Below are positions 56,701-63,128 of a stretch of DNA of 64,000 nucleotides, one piece after another; positions within the stretch are counted from its first letter, which is position 1; the number at the start of each line of letters is the position of its first letter. Where the stretch lies: NCBI RefSeq assembly GCF_024763615.1, contig NC_077222.1, forward strand, positions 72,354,001 through 72,418,000. Reading direction: 5' to 3'. The translations under genes and the position numbers were made by a program. The stretch is from Phlebotomus papatasi. Lineage: Eukaryota; Arthropoda; Insecta; Diptera; Psychodidae. Below the pieces are notes generated by a model, which saw only the letters and a list, made by a program, of their open reading frames with translations, was not told where the DNA came from and searched no databases.

Positions 56701-58722
56701 GCACCTGTTAAAGATTCAAATAAATTGCAATATTTTTTTTTGTGTTGGAAAATCTGTGTCAAAGACTTGTACGACTGTATTGCGCCTATCCATACACGCT
56801 CTAAGAGTCGCATTACATAATGTTCATGACACAATAAACTAAAGATCATGAAATGTTTTATCATGTTAGTTGCATTTATCACACTTCAAATAGATACTTA
56901 CAAGGTGGAATAGAGTAGCCAGTGCACTAGATATTAGTAATAAGGTAATACATTAGCCATTCCAACCAAAATCGTTACAATTAAATTAATTTTAAATACA
57001 ATAACCATACGTATTAAAAAAAAAAAAGATTTCACAGAAAAAATATGTCGTAAAATTATTCGTAACTTCAGCCCTTTCTATTCTTTTGACAGCAACTTAT
57101 TGTCGTGTTTCATCAATTATTTATAGTCTTTCGCGATTTTTTAGTATAAAAATTCGAAATTTGAAAAGTTATTTAACTGTAAAACGAGACACTTTAGGAG
57201 AATCAAACTTCTTGTCTTGACTTTGGTTGGTACCTAATCTTCCAAGCAGGATTTTATTTTCAAAAAAAAAAAAAAAAAATCGTAGGTTATGCATGCGTGG
57301 AACTGCCCCACTCTGCCTTATACCCTAGACACACTTAGGACTTAAACCGAGAGACGGGTTAGTCAGAAAATTATGAATCTGATCATTATTTTTATTATAC
57401 TTACGTAACGGCGTAATCACACTTGCACATTAAAATTTTAATGTGATTCACATTAATTGTCCCTTGTGAGCGTCCAAATATGTTATTTGTATCTTTGAGT
57501 CACGTAATATTTGAGGTTTTTCTATTTATTGATAAAGAAGTAGACTTGGTCTGCAAAAATAAGTTTAAATTTACCTAAAGCATAAATATTTTCACATTAA
57601 AAAACTAAAGAGAAAATCGCATTAATTTTTCGCATTAATGCTATAAATCAATTTATATCAAATTTTGCGGGCCAAGTCTACCTTTTTATCAACAAATAGA
57701 TCAAATTTTGAATATAAAATGATTCAAACACACAAATTACGCATTTGGACACTCATCAGCGACAATTAATGTGAATCATATTAAAATTTTAATGTGCAAG
57801 TGTGATAACACAGTAAAGCTGTTTCTCAATAAGCCGAAAGTGTGTGTAAGGCATTATGTTTACAAAACGCATAATGAAGTTTATACTTTGAAAAATATAA
57901 ACGAATTTAGAGCTGTACAAAAAATTAAAGAGAGAAAGTGCATGTATTCTTGTGCTAGTTACTCTCTTATGCCGCACGGAAGGGTGAAATTAATTAAAAA
58001 TTCTGTTAATTGCAGAATCTCGCTCCAATTCTACTGGCCATGTTTTTATGCACAGTCCAAGCGACATGTTTGGTTCCCTTATAAGCGACACTGAGGACTT
58101 CTTTGAAGACCTACAAACCCACCGAGCTCAATCACCTCCATCTCCCAGAAGTCTCTATCAGCAGCGTCTGTCTGCATCAAAAGTGAAACCACGACGTCCA
58201 ACATCAAGCCAATCGGCTGATGATGAACTGACCAGTGGTCAAAGTTCAGTTCTCTCAACACCCGCCATTGCTGAAGAGTCAGCAGATAAAAAGAATGCAA
58301 TGTAAGACAATAAAATGTTCAATAAAGTATGCAGCATGTGCCAAAGACTTCATCTCTTTCATTTTGTCTCTTCTCACTCTCTATCTTTCTTTATCTCAAA
58401 CAGGACACTGGACATGTCTAAGAACACACGAAAGGGTGGAACAAATCTCACACAGACAAAAACACTCGAACAGTTAGATAAGATGATGGAGGATTTTCTG
58501 GATTCCGACATTCCAGGACTCTGTCCATTGAGTTTTGCACCACCCCCAAATTCGCGATCAGATGGAAATCTGTGCGCTGTTAAGTCCCATTCTCACTCCA
58601 GGCGTGTCCCCAACAGCCAGAGCTTCAGTCTACACAACAAGGATCATCAATGTTGTTCGAGCTACAATCACCATCAAAATGGTCGGCATCGGATACACTC
58701 CAATGCCTGCAGCATTATTTAA
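38586..58722 (+). CDS. Gyc88E: atypical soluble guanylyl cyclase, Gyc88E/beta-3 type (10 coding exons)
   Basis: Converts GTP to cGMP in the cytosol; insect members of this subfamily are oxygen-regulated and can act as homodimers or with Gyc89D-type partners (family knowledge). Coding exons: 38586-38753, 41411-41898, 45212-45335, 46736-46998, 47595-47799, 47906-48185, 53138-53365, 53441-53743, 58016-58301, 58404-58722; all GT-AG and phase-compatible, 2664 nt, 887 aa. H-NOX spans about residues 1-185 with proximal haem ligand His104 (in LHEYLKFSYPRMRAPSF) and the YxSxR haem-propionate motif Tyr133/Ser135/Arg137. H-NOXA runs about 207-345, a coiled coil about 350-395, the catalytic domain about 396-595. 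Metal ligands Asp427 and Asp471, guanine-specificity residues Glu467 and Cys537, and transition-state residues Asn544 and Arg548 are all present, so catalysis looks intact without an alpha partner. The C-terminal ~290 residues are low-complexity Ser/Pro-rich, as in the subfamily. The start is the first ATG after the acceptor at 38549 and begins the typical H-NOX MYGLLLENL. Confidence 0.94.
39197..39792. mobile_element. C-family foldback C2, split by D1
   Basis: TACCGTACTTTGTCCCCTGC ... CCACACTTACGG, then D1, then TTACGGTA. Confidence 0.75.
39380..39784. mobile_element. D-family palindromic MITE D1 (405 bp)
   Basis: GGCGTTATCACACTTGCACA ... GTGCAAGTGTGATAACACAG with long inverted ends (ATTAAAATTTTAATGTGATT). 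TTACGG occurs on both sides, so it may be the target duplication. Confidence 0.8.
40259..40728. mobile_element. foldback element B8, interrupted by MITE A7
   Basis: TAGGGGGATGTGGGGTTACT ... AGCCCCACCTCACCCTA; the pieces outside A7 pair (GAGCTGTGGGGCTAC). Confidence 0.65.
40437..40688 (-). mobile_element. CACTG MITE copy A7, nested in element B8
   Basis: AA-CACTGAGAAAAAAA ... TCTCTCAGTG-AA. It splits the B8 foldback. Confidence 0.87.
40768..40931. repeat. N-family foldback N1
   Basis: CTTTACTGTTCTCAAGTTCT ... AGCACTTAAAAACAGTAAAG, centred on TTTGGTGATTTTAGA. Confidence 0.6.
41411..41898 (+). CDS. Gyc88E: Gyc88E-like coding exon 2 (H-NOX core)
   Basis: Acceptor TTTTTTATAG ends at 41410; donor GG/GTGAGT at 41899; exit phase 2. 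Residues 57-218 carry the haem His104 and YxSxR (133-137), and end at the FPFCIVF that opens H-NOXA. It is the largest coding exon and has the clearest family identity. Confidence 0.95.
42114..43912. repeat. degenerate ~300-bp tandem array, moderately GC-rich
   Basis: Related units restart near 42400, 42736, 43038 and 43326, each with GCGCC(A/C)CC...GGTG then ...TGAACTT; later in each unit come AGAACCGGAGATA and TTTGACCCCTTATAGCTCGG-type motifs (42884, 43162, 43466). The right end is AGGTGAGATTGTTAAGAATC, whose hairpin relative AGTGAGATTGTTAAGAATCT also occurs at 33931; the left end has AGGTGAGATTCTTAACGTGA. No protein frame was recognised. Confidence 0.65.
43747..43778. repeat. (CCGG)n tandem run
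   Basis: Seven to eight consecutive GGCC/CCGG units, self-complementary, at the right end of the tandem array in an otherwise AT-rich intron. Confidence 0.95.
44625..44934. repeat. perfect inverted repeat: two 136-bp arms, 38-bp loop
   Basis: Arms 44625-44760 and 44799-44934 are exact reverse complements by my base-by-base reading; the loop is 44761-44798. Each arm contains about four ~21-bp imperfect repeats built on TTTACTGCTCATTTTT-like units. It lies in cyclase intron 2, so the transcript would carry a long perfect hairpin. A diverged single-arm relative with GAGCAGTAAAA occurs near 24.66-24.79 kb. Confidence 0.9.
45212..45335 (+). CDS. Gyc88E: Gyc88E-like coding exon 3 (H-NOXA)
   Basis: Acceptor ATTGCAG ends at 45211; donor ACG/GTAAAT after 45335. 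Entry phase 2 joins as Gly219, exit phase 0. It encodes DMVVRSIGNSLMVILPDIVG and the FDLVRPLIAFKFQT motif typical of H-NOXA. The upstream 3.3-kb intron holds a degenerate tandem array and a perfect long hairpin. Confidence 0.94.
46034..46246. repeat. T: foldback in intron 3
   Basis: AAGTGAAGTAATTTAGAACC and GGGACATTTGAGATTTTCTC at left pair with GAGAAAATCTCAAATGTCCC and AAATTACTTCATTTTA at right. Confidence 0.7.
46736..46998 (+). CDS. Gyc88E: Gyc88E-like coding exon 4 (H-NOXA)
   Basis: Acceptor TTTTTAACAG ends at 46735; donor AG/GTAAGA at 46999. It starts ILNRTNNIFELVTVES and contains LRLKGQMIYMENWRMIMFLGTPVMPDL-type H-NOXA residues, with an acidic, variable linker (about residues 284-296). 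Exit phase 2, completed as Arg348 in the next exon. Confidence 0.94.
47595..47799 (+). CDS. Gyc88E: Gyc88E-like coding exon 5 (coiled coil and start of cyclase domain)
   Basis: Acceptor TTTAAG ends at 47594; donor GAA/GTAAGTG after 47799. Residues 349-416 form a charged heptad-like helix (LALDQEQQKSKKLEESMRKL), the signalling helix that couples sensor to catalyst, followed by YQMIPKQVADRLRRGE, the usual entry to the catalytic domain. Confidence 0.93.
47906..48185 (+). CDS. Gyc88E: Gyc88E-like coding exon 6 (catalytic domain, first half)
   Basis: Acceptor AACAG ends at 47905 after a C-rich tract; donor ACAG/GTAATG after 48185, exit phase 1. It holds VSVLFSDVVTFTEIC with metal ligand Asp427, and VETIGDAYMVVSG with Glu467 (guanine recognition) and Asp471 (second metal ligand). 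The 106-bp upstream intron is one of the short ones in this gene. Confidence 0.95.
48285..48508. mobile_element. S: foldback MITE 100 bp after coding exon 6
   Basis: TAAGAGAAAGTGTCCATGCT ... CAGGGGTACTTTCCTCTA; arms share TGCTTTGCACGAT and ACTTCATAATGGC and their inverses. Confidence 0.7.
48739..49010 (-). mobile_element. tRNA-derived SINE
   Basis: On the minus strand it starts GGCACTCAATGGGTCAAG, with an A box (TGGGTCAAGTGG, 49001-48990) and a perfect B box (GGTTCGAATCC, 48957-48947), a ~200-bp unrelated body, and an (ATT)n tail ending at 48739. AAAGCTTT occurs at both flanks as the probable target duplication. Structure is RNA-polymerase-III SINE rather than a functional tRNA. Confidence 0.75.
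49060..49165 (-). repeat. degraded partial copy of the same SINE
   Basis: It shares AATGAAGCTCACTGAATGCA-like body sequence and a decayed B-box region (ATTTGAACTTGGAAC) with the SINE 50 bp to its left. Confidence 0.5.
49946..50200 (+). mobile_element. CACTG MITE copy A8
   Basis: CACTGTGAGAGAAATCC ... TTTTTCTCAGT; last base of the right end changed. It lies 25 bp left of the LTR-like insertion. Confidence 0.85.
50225..52072 (-). mobile_element. GC-rich LTR-like insertion (solo LTR or non-autonomous LTR element), 1848 bp
   Basis: It starts TGTTACGG and ends CGTAACA, i.e. TG...CA with short terminal inversions, flanked on both sides by ATAT (4-bp target duplication). Its composition is far more GC-rich than its intronic setting. 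Read on the minus strand it has an upstream-regulatory-looking 5' part, a long ORF, and AATAAA near the far end, as LTRs do. Ends and duplication size fit Ty3/gypsy-type LTRs (family knowledge). No gag, protease or reverse transcriptase motif was seen. Confidence 0.6.
50498..51655 (-). CDS. long ORF of unknown function inside the LTR-like insertion
   Basis: A 385-codon frame opens at a TTG; no in-frame ATG lies in the continuous frame upstream before a TAA. A plausible minus-strand 60-bp intron (donor CAG/GTGGGT at 51769, acceptor CTTCAG ending at 51710) would join it to ATG 51796 in frame, giving about 412 codons. The product would be Arg/Glu/Pro-rich and basic (e.g. SRRDRRAIRLQEYIRRRSEE, QRERERAQRERRKW). 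Near the 3' end another frame (50368-50565) looks equally protein-like (PGDIRRVLSNRRVVVSGD, then an Arg run), hinting at a frameshift. No family was recognised. Confidence 0.35.
   Translation of the reverse strand: MSYDGIRVGSEACHLGPERSARSPGKEVITCKGSSRVTAEGIRGEFPRDSSGPQSLGEAGVSMDRLSRRDRRAIRLQEYIRRRSEERRENLLRHPDHCDSRREVAVHSKRPPPLPREKEKERVPSGRSACVNSQRQRERERAQRERRKWVATSPVIKATFTPPKRPETVEEVQPEVLNLQGITGSPVEDRISLTPGVELVFSLTPSPEAHREEENAVKDVQPFTGTVPEQLPNSSGEKTTEEKSTVSRGLVSRATSPIVFPGEHEYSGSLWWPCTVVERPCLCWGWPGGTVLGPVRGLPTLSRGVCGGSAPVPLASNPATVSEQRHPESEPPPPETASTPLPRRPRSWPWGPESGISAPRGSPVAWGHSACAVQSACGCLWRHCH
52466..52602. repeat. N-family foldback N2
   Basis: TTGTTCTCAAGTGCTTCTGT ... GTAGAAGCACTTGAAAACA; inner TTTCTTTGTGTTGGTTCCTG / GAACCAACACAAAGAAAAG. 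Confidence 0.65.
53138..53365 (+). CDS. Gyc88E: Gyc88E-like coding exon 7 (catalytic domain, second half)
   Basis: Acceptor TTCATAG ends at 53137; donor AAAG/GTTAAT after 53365; phase 1 at both ends. It encodes RVGVHSGAVVAGIVG, then MPRYCLFGDSVNTASRMES with Cys537, Asn544 and Arg548, ending in GELDVKGK. The preceding 4.95-kb intron contains a SINE, a CACTG MITE and the 1.85-kb LTR-like insert. Confidence 0.95.
53441..53743 (+). CDS. Gyc88E: Gyc88E-like coding exon 8 (end of catalytic domain, start of tail)
   Basis: Acceptor TCGGCAG ends at 53440 after a 75-bp intron. It opens GNMKTYWLEERE, the standard end of the cyclase fold, then a Ser/Pro/Arg-rich tail. The donor G/GTTCTT at 53744 is weak but gives the phase-1 exit needed by exon 9. 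Unspliced read-through adds Gly-Ser and TAA at 53749, with AATAAA at about 53819, so a shorter isoform is possible. Confidence 0.88.
53796..53801 (-). terminator. poly(A) signal of the nested peptide gene
   Basis: AATAAA on the minus strand 61 nt past the stop codon; a second copy lies at 53807-53812. Confidence 0.6.
53862..54143 (-). CDS. small secreted six-cysteine (beta-defensin-spaced) peptide gene nested in intron 8
   Basis: Two minus-strand exons, 54143-54038 and 53965-53862, join in frame across a 72-bp intron (donor C/GTGAGT, acceptor GCAACAG) to give 69 aa. The N-terminus is a clear signal peptide: Lys6, then a hydrophobic run ending near VVANG, with probable cleavage around residue 20. 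A short acidic propeptide-like stretch (YRDTDTYEIVE) follows. Exon 2 encodes the mature part with cysteines spaced C-x6-C-x3-C-x10-C-x5-CC, close to the beta-defensin consensus; I do not recognise the family beyond that. Function is inferred only: secreted, disulphide-stabilised, possibly antimicrobial or a protease/carboxypeptidase inhibitor. It has its own TATA/initiator and poly(A) signal. A decayed paralogue (56690-57008) shows the same exon structure. Its 3' end faces the possible short cyclase isoform ending at 53751. Confidence 0.8.
54252..54282 (-). promoter_or_regulatory. core promoter of the nested peptide gene (TATA + initiator)
   Basis: Reading the minus strand, TATATAAG (54282-54275) lies exactly 30 nt upstream of the A of an arthropod-initiator-like TCAGA (A at 54252). 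This gives a ~108-nt 5'UTR before ATG 54143. A second TATATAAAT occurs near 54305-54297. Confidence 0.6.
54552..55396. mobile_element. TA-GGGGAGACTGGGG element B2
   Basis: Reverse-orientation homologue of B1 (shares the TGCCCCAGCATTTTTGAGAA interior), with ends TAGGGGAGACTGGGG and CCCCAGTCTCCCATA. In cyclase intron 8, between the nested gene and its pseudogene. Confidence 0.8.
55480..55686. mobile_element. R-family element R2 (left end worn)
   Basis: TTCGGACGACTGAAGCTTCG ... GTCCGAAGGTAGGGCGCTTTTCC. Confidence 0.55.
56208..56427. mobile_element. R-family element R3
   Basis: TAGGGGAAGCGCGCAACCTT ... CCTAGTGTGCTTTCCCTTA; ~220 bp. Confidence 0.65.
56690..57008 (-). pseudogene. decayed paralogue of the nested six-cysteine peptide gene
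   Basis: The minus strand starts at ATG 57008 and encodes a related signal peptide (FKINLIVTILVGMAN), then meets TAA about 24 codons in. A GTAAGT donor is still present at 56901. Where the functional gene has its CAG acceptor, this copy has ATG, and the second-exon homology (sharing GAGCGTGTATGGAT) has lost its cysteine codons and frame. It reads as a tandem duplicate, 2.7 kb from the intact gene in the same intron, no longer able to make the peptide. Confidence 0.7.
57409..57813. mobile_element. D-family palindromic MITE D2 (405 bp)
   Basis: Almost identical to D1 over its full length, same orientation. It sits 200 bp upstream of coding exon 9 in intron 8. Confidence 0.85.
58016..58301 (+). 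CDS. Gyc88E: Gyc88E-like coding exon 9 (C-terminal extension)
   Basis: Acceptor TTAATTGCAG ends at 58015; donor AT/GTAAGA at 58302. Phase 1 in, phase 2 out. It encodes a SRSNSTGHVF stretch, HSPSDMFGSLISDTEDFFED and a Ser/Pro-rich run (SPPSPR), probably disordered. A 405-bp palindromic MITE ends only about 200 bp upstream of it. Confidence 0.9.
58404..58722 (+). CDS. Gyc88E: Gyc88E-like coding exon 10 (C-terminus and stop)
   Basis: Acceptor CTCAAACAG ends at 58403; stop TAA 58720-58722. It encodes LEQLDKMMEDFLDSDIPGLC, an acidic amphipathic patch, then a His/Asn/Ser-rich end. The frame is fixed by Met782 split across the 102-bp intron. Confidence 0.9.
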
Positions 58723-59150
58723 TGAACACAAAACATTGCAATCGAGTAGATGAGGAAGACACTGCCTTAGGGACTCTTTAGGACACATCTCATCACTCTA
58801 ACCACTGTTGCGTGTATCTCAACCCATCCATCCAATCACTCAAACTTGACCATCAGAATCAGAGAATTACAACGCAGGTGCATTTGATCAACAGGAATTT
58901 CATGACAATAATTGGATTACCATACTAACTCAATATCAAACCCCCATCCATTTGAAAACAATCCCAAAGAAGTTATCATTATACGGTTTGAGATAATTCC
59001 TGGAATTTCCACATGGCTTCATCAACCCACATACAATGGGGAAACATCCAAATTAGCGTAGGAGGAAATTGCCAAAGAAATGATTCAAACCAAACCATCA
59101 ACCACAGGAAGTGATTACAAAAGGGACGTTCCTCATATAGAATAAAAGAA
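58723..59150 (+). other. Gyc88E: 3' UTR of the guanylyl cyclase gene
   Basis: Repeat-poor sequence follows the stop. The first good AATAAA is at 59141-59146, which would give a ~430-nt 3'UTR; a longer UTR reaching about 59.57 kb is possible because repeats only begin near 59.74 kb. Downstream open frames here show no family resemblance. Confidence 0.45.
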
Positions 59151-59739
59151 ATGCTGAATCGATTTGGCATACCATGAAATTGAAAAGCACAAAAGGGGAA
59201 AAAAATCCAAGACCCATCAGAATATCAATTAATCCCGGTCAGTGTTCTTGGATTAAGACTGAAAAAAAAACACAAAACATCTCGAAAAAAGAACGTCGGG
59301 ATTTGAAATCTCAAAATGGCAAAAGGAATGCGAGAGAAGCGAAGTGTTTGAAATTGGAGCTACTCATCCTGAAAGCTTTGCGTTAGAATTCCCCAAGTGG
59401 AAAGCAAATGATGGACAAATTGGATTACATGTCAGAACTTTTTACAACACATTCTTATCCTACGCTTTCTTCTCCTTTCTATACCTACCAGCTGTACCCC
59501 CAAACACTGAACTTACTTTACAAGTCATATATTTGGACATTGTATTCCAAAATATATCTAAACTTTAAGTGAATTTTAATGTCACTCTACCTTCCAAAAA
59601 TTACAGAAAGTTATTTAGGGACAAGTCGGGCTGTTCAGACCTCAAAACGGAGGAATAATTTCTAATATCTGAATTTACTCTTTAATATTGACGTAAGCAG
59701 CTAAACCGTAATGTTAAATTCTTTGGGACAATAATATTA
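59151..59739. other. downstream of the cyclase gene, possibly extended 3'UTR
   Basis: Repeat-free; short frames without family resemblance. Confidence 0.35.
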
Positions 59740-59829
59740 TACAGTAGACTCTCGATAATTCGGCTCTTTTAAGATCGGGCTACTTTTTAATTCGGACAGC
59801 AGTTAAATTTGAAAAAAGTTTGTTGACAT

Positions 59830-60590
59830 TTTTCAAGTTAGTTTGATTATATCGAATAAAGCAAATATGCTAAAATTTGCCATGCTTTGTATCAGATGTG
59901 ATATGATTCTGCATTATTAAGGGACTTTCGTGAAATTTACAATTAATACAGTGGTGGAAATAAGTATAATTCCACTCAATAAATTTAGCACTAGAGTATT
60001 TATTTTTGACCAATTTAAGGTTAATATCTTTTAATAATTTAATTTTTGACAATAATTAATGAATTAAATTCCATTTTATAAAATTTTAGATTAACTCTTT
60101 CGCGTCTTTAGGGTCATATATGACCCTAAAGACGCGAAAGAGTTAAACACTTTCCTCACGATATTTGAAGAAAAATTAATCTAAAATTTTATAAAATGGA
60201 ATTTAATTCATTAATTATTGTCAAAAATTAAATTATTAAAAGATATTAACCTTAAATTGGTCAAAAATAAATACTCTAGTGCTAAATTTATTGAGTGGAA
60301 TTATACTTATTTCCACCACTGTATTAATTGTAAATTTCACGAAAGTCCCTTAATAATGCAGAATCATATCACATCTGATACAAAGCATGGCAAATTTTAG
60401 CATATTTGCTTTATTCGATATAATCAAACTAACTTGAAAAAAGTTTGTTGACATTTTTCAAGTTAGTTTGATTATATCGAATAAAGCAAATATGCTAAAA
60501 TTTGCCATGCTTTGTATCAGATGTGATATGATTCTGCATTATTAAGGGACTTTCGTGAAATTTACAATTAATACAGTGGTGGAAATAAGT
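59830..60590. repeat. inverted triplication (forward - inverted - forward)
   Basis: About 59830-60118 is repeated inverted at 60119-60430 and again forward at 60447-60590, covering part of G2 plus the left end of J. The identical 60-codon frames on opposite strands at 59870-60052 and 60218-60400 are a by-product of this palindrome, not genes. Confidence 0.85.
60091..60146. repeat. perfect 56-bp palindrome of two TTAA-type element ends
   Basis: TTAACTCTTTCGCGTC... to ...GACGCGAAAGAGTTAA with no spacer. It equals the two ends of element H joined directly and forms the symmetry centre of the triplication. Confidence 0.9.
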
Positions 60591-60623
60591 ATAATTTTTC
60601 TTCAAATATCGTGAGGAAAGTGT

Positions 60624-60852
60624 TTAACTCTTTCGCGTCTTTAGGGTCATATATGACCCGGGGAAAAAAGTTTCTTTTTGGCTATTTACATTAATTGAAA
60701 TCTAACTGGAGTCTTGAGAAAATGAACCAAGAACCTTACATCCTTCTATTATGATGTCGTGCACGAACAGATAGATTTCAATTAATGTAAATACCCGAAA
60801 AAAACTTTTTTCCCCGAGTTATGACATTACCCTAAAGACGCGAAAGAGTTAA
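60624..60852. mobile_element. H: TTAA-flanked MITE (229 bp)
   Basis: TTAA-CTCTTTCGCGTCTTTAGG ... CCCTAAAGACGCGAAAGAG-TTAA with further inner pairing. The TTAA target suggests piggyBac-type mobilisation (inference). Confidence 0.65.
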
Positions 60853-61728
60853 CGAACGAAAATAGAGGAAAAAATAATGTTTTTTTGGCGATGTATCTTA
60901 AAACCTAAGAAAAATGACTAGGTCCTATCAGATAATTCTCAAGTTTGTCAATATATCTGCCATACATGCCTCTTAAGGTACTCCAAGAGTCGATAGTCTT
61001 CTGTTGTTAGAGGCCAAAAAAAACTTTGCCTCTAACAGTGTTGCTTTTTAATGGAAAAAAGGACTTTTCCGCCAAAATTTGATTGTAAAACGATGCTTTC
61101 TGTTTAGTCTGGTTATGTGCTAATGGTTTTGTATCAAAATCGCATTCATAAGTGACTTTGGGTCATCGTCGCATCAAAACTAAAAATTAATACAAAAAAG
61201 GCTTTTAACAGTTTGATCAACATGACATGTTTTACGCTATTTGAGAGTTTCAAAATTACTTTTTCAGACAAAAAACAAGCGAAAGCAAGATCTATCATTC
61301 ATTTTTATGCAAAAAAAATTACTTTAAAACTCTAAAATAGCGTAAAACATGTCATGTTGATGAAACTGTTAAAAGCCTTTTTTGCAATAATTTTTAGTCT
61401 TCATGCGACAATGACCCAAGGTCACTTGCGAATGCCATTTTGGAATAAAAGTATCAGGACATAACCAGGTTAAAGAATAAGTATTGTTTTGCAATTAAAT
61501 TTCGGCGGAAAAATTCTTTTTTTCCACTGAAAAGCAATACTGTTAGAGGCAGAGTTTTTTTGGCCTCTAACAACAGAAGACTTTCGACTCTTGGAGTACC
61601 TTAAGAAGCATGTATGGCGGATATATTGACAAATTTGATAATTATCTAATAGAACCTAATCATTTTTCTTAGTTCTTACGATCCATCACCACCAAGACTT
61701 TAATTTTTCCTTTATTTTTGTTCGTCAA
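60853..61728. repeat. I: ~870-bp near-complete foldback
   Basis: The arms pair almost throughout, e.g. GTTGTTAGAGGCCAAAAAAA (61002 on) with GAGTTTTTTTGGCCTCTAAC (61553 on), and GCGTAAAACATGTCATGTTG (61339 on) with its inverse near 61240. Imperfect, so older than the hairpin at 44.6 kb. Confidence 0.8.
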
Positions 61729-62814
61729 ATATTTTTCCCACGATATTTCAGCAAAAATTAATAAAGAACTTTATAAAACTGGACTTATTTTATTAATTAT
61801 AGTTAAAAATAAAATTATTAAAAGATATTAACCTTAAATTGGTCAAAAATAAGTACTCTATCACTAAATTTATTGATTGGAATTATACTTATTTCCAGCC
61901 CAAAAAAACAAAATTCTATTATAATTCTAAAAATATTTAGAATAAAAAATCGAAATGACGATTTTTTATGTTGCCGTGAAAGGATGTAATGATCTTCATA
62001 TGACTTTTTTTCGAGACTTCTTTTTTTGTTGAGTTTTTATAATGATAATGGGGTGGAATTATACTTATTTCCACCACTGTATGAGCATGTAGACTTAATA
62101 TGAGTATGCAGGTGAACAAATAATCGTTGCATTTCAAACAATTTGATGCCCGAATTTCTCTCTAATTCGGGTAACATTTCGGTCCCAAATGCCTGAATTT
62201 AAGAGAGTTTACTGTATATATTTCATTATAATAATTCAGTTTTTCTAATTATAAGGTACACTAACGGCCAAAACATTAAATACACCCTTCGTAAGTTTAA
62301 ATACACCTGGTTTGGACTAGGAGGACACTATAATATCCAGTTCTATTGACTGAAATAGTTTCATATATAAACCTAAGAACAGTTTTAAACAAGATTTGAG
62401 AAAATACCTGGGCTAAAAAATTTATAATTTTATGATCAGTCAAATATGAGCTATTTGGACAAAAATGCAAAAGTAGCCCCACATTCTAAAACTGATGTAA
62501 TCTTTCAATAATCATTTAATATAAGCTAAATACTATTAGTAAATATTATTAAAAGACAGAAAAACTGAAAATAATGCCGAGGAAATATTTTTGGTACAGA
62601 TTGTGGTCGATTTCAGGTGTGATGTGTTCTGAAAAGGTTTTCTTCTTTGAATATTAAAATTTCCAGCCTAATTCTACTTTTTCATATATTTTTTATTATT
62701 TTTCAAATTACTATTTATTATTGTTGCAATTTCATTTCTTTTCTTCCTTATTTTATTTAAATAAACATGAATAAAATCATCAAATTTAGTTTTCCTCGAA
62801 GAATCCTCCTTTAA

Positions 62815-63105
62815 CTTTGAAAAACGCCTCACATATTCGAGGCATCCTGTTGATCAATTTGCTTAAAACGTCAGAAGGAACTCTGCCCATATATCCTGAA
62901 GTATTTCCACCAAGATTGGAACTGATGTCGGCGCCTTCTCTCGAACCATCTAGTCGACAAAATCCCAGAGAATTGCAATGGGGTTACAATCGGGTGATTG
63001 GGGTGGCCAATGCATGTGTTTAGGACCCTGCGTTTTTCTTTCTTAAGAAGGAAACCTCTACAAAGCTTCGAGGAATGCTTGGGATCGTTATCCTCTTAAT
63101 AAACA
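62815..63105 (-). pseudogene. Tc1-like transposase C-terminal remnant, left arm of K
   Basis: The minus strand shows DNDPKHSSKLCRGFLLKKEK, then, after a frameshift, HWPPQSPDCNPIAILWDFVD, the Tc1/mariner hallmark around the second and third catalytic acids, and a final NRMPRICEAFFKVKGG. Frameshifts and stops make it inactive. Confidence 0.8.
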
Positions 63106-63128
63106 AGCCCACGCCCAATAAGCCGAAT

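Larger units (their letters stand above)
59947..62081. mobile_element. J-family Tc1/mariner-like element with rearranged interior
   Basis: TA-CAGTGGTGGAAATAAGTA ... TACTTATTTCCACCACTG-TA. An inverted and direct duplication (59830-60590), two TTAA elements and a ~870-bp foldback lie inside. The same end sequence recurs internally at about 60296-60322, 60572-60590 and 61878-61897. Confidence 0.7.
59740..62216. mobile_element. G-family element G2, split by element J
   Basis: TA-CAGTAGACTCTCGATAAT at left and GAGAGTTTACTG-TA at right. Outer pieces (59740-59946 and 62082-62216) align with G1 in reverse; everything between is later insertion. Confidence 0.75.

Noticed and set aside
59870..60400. 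Two identical 60-codon frames on opposite strands
   Set aside because: They are the two sides of the palindromic triplication of J/G2 sequence; no protein features.
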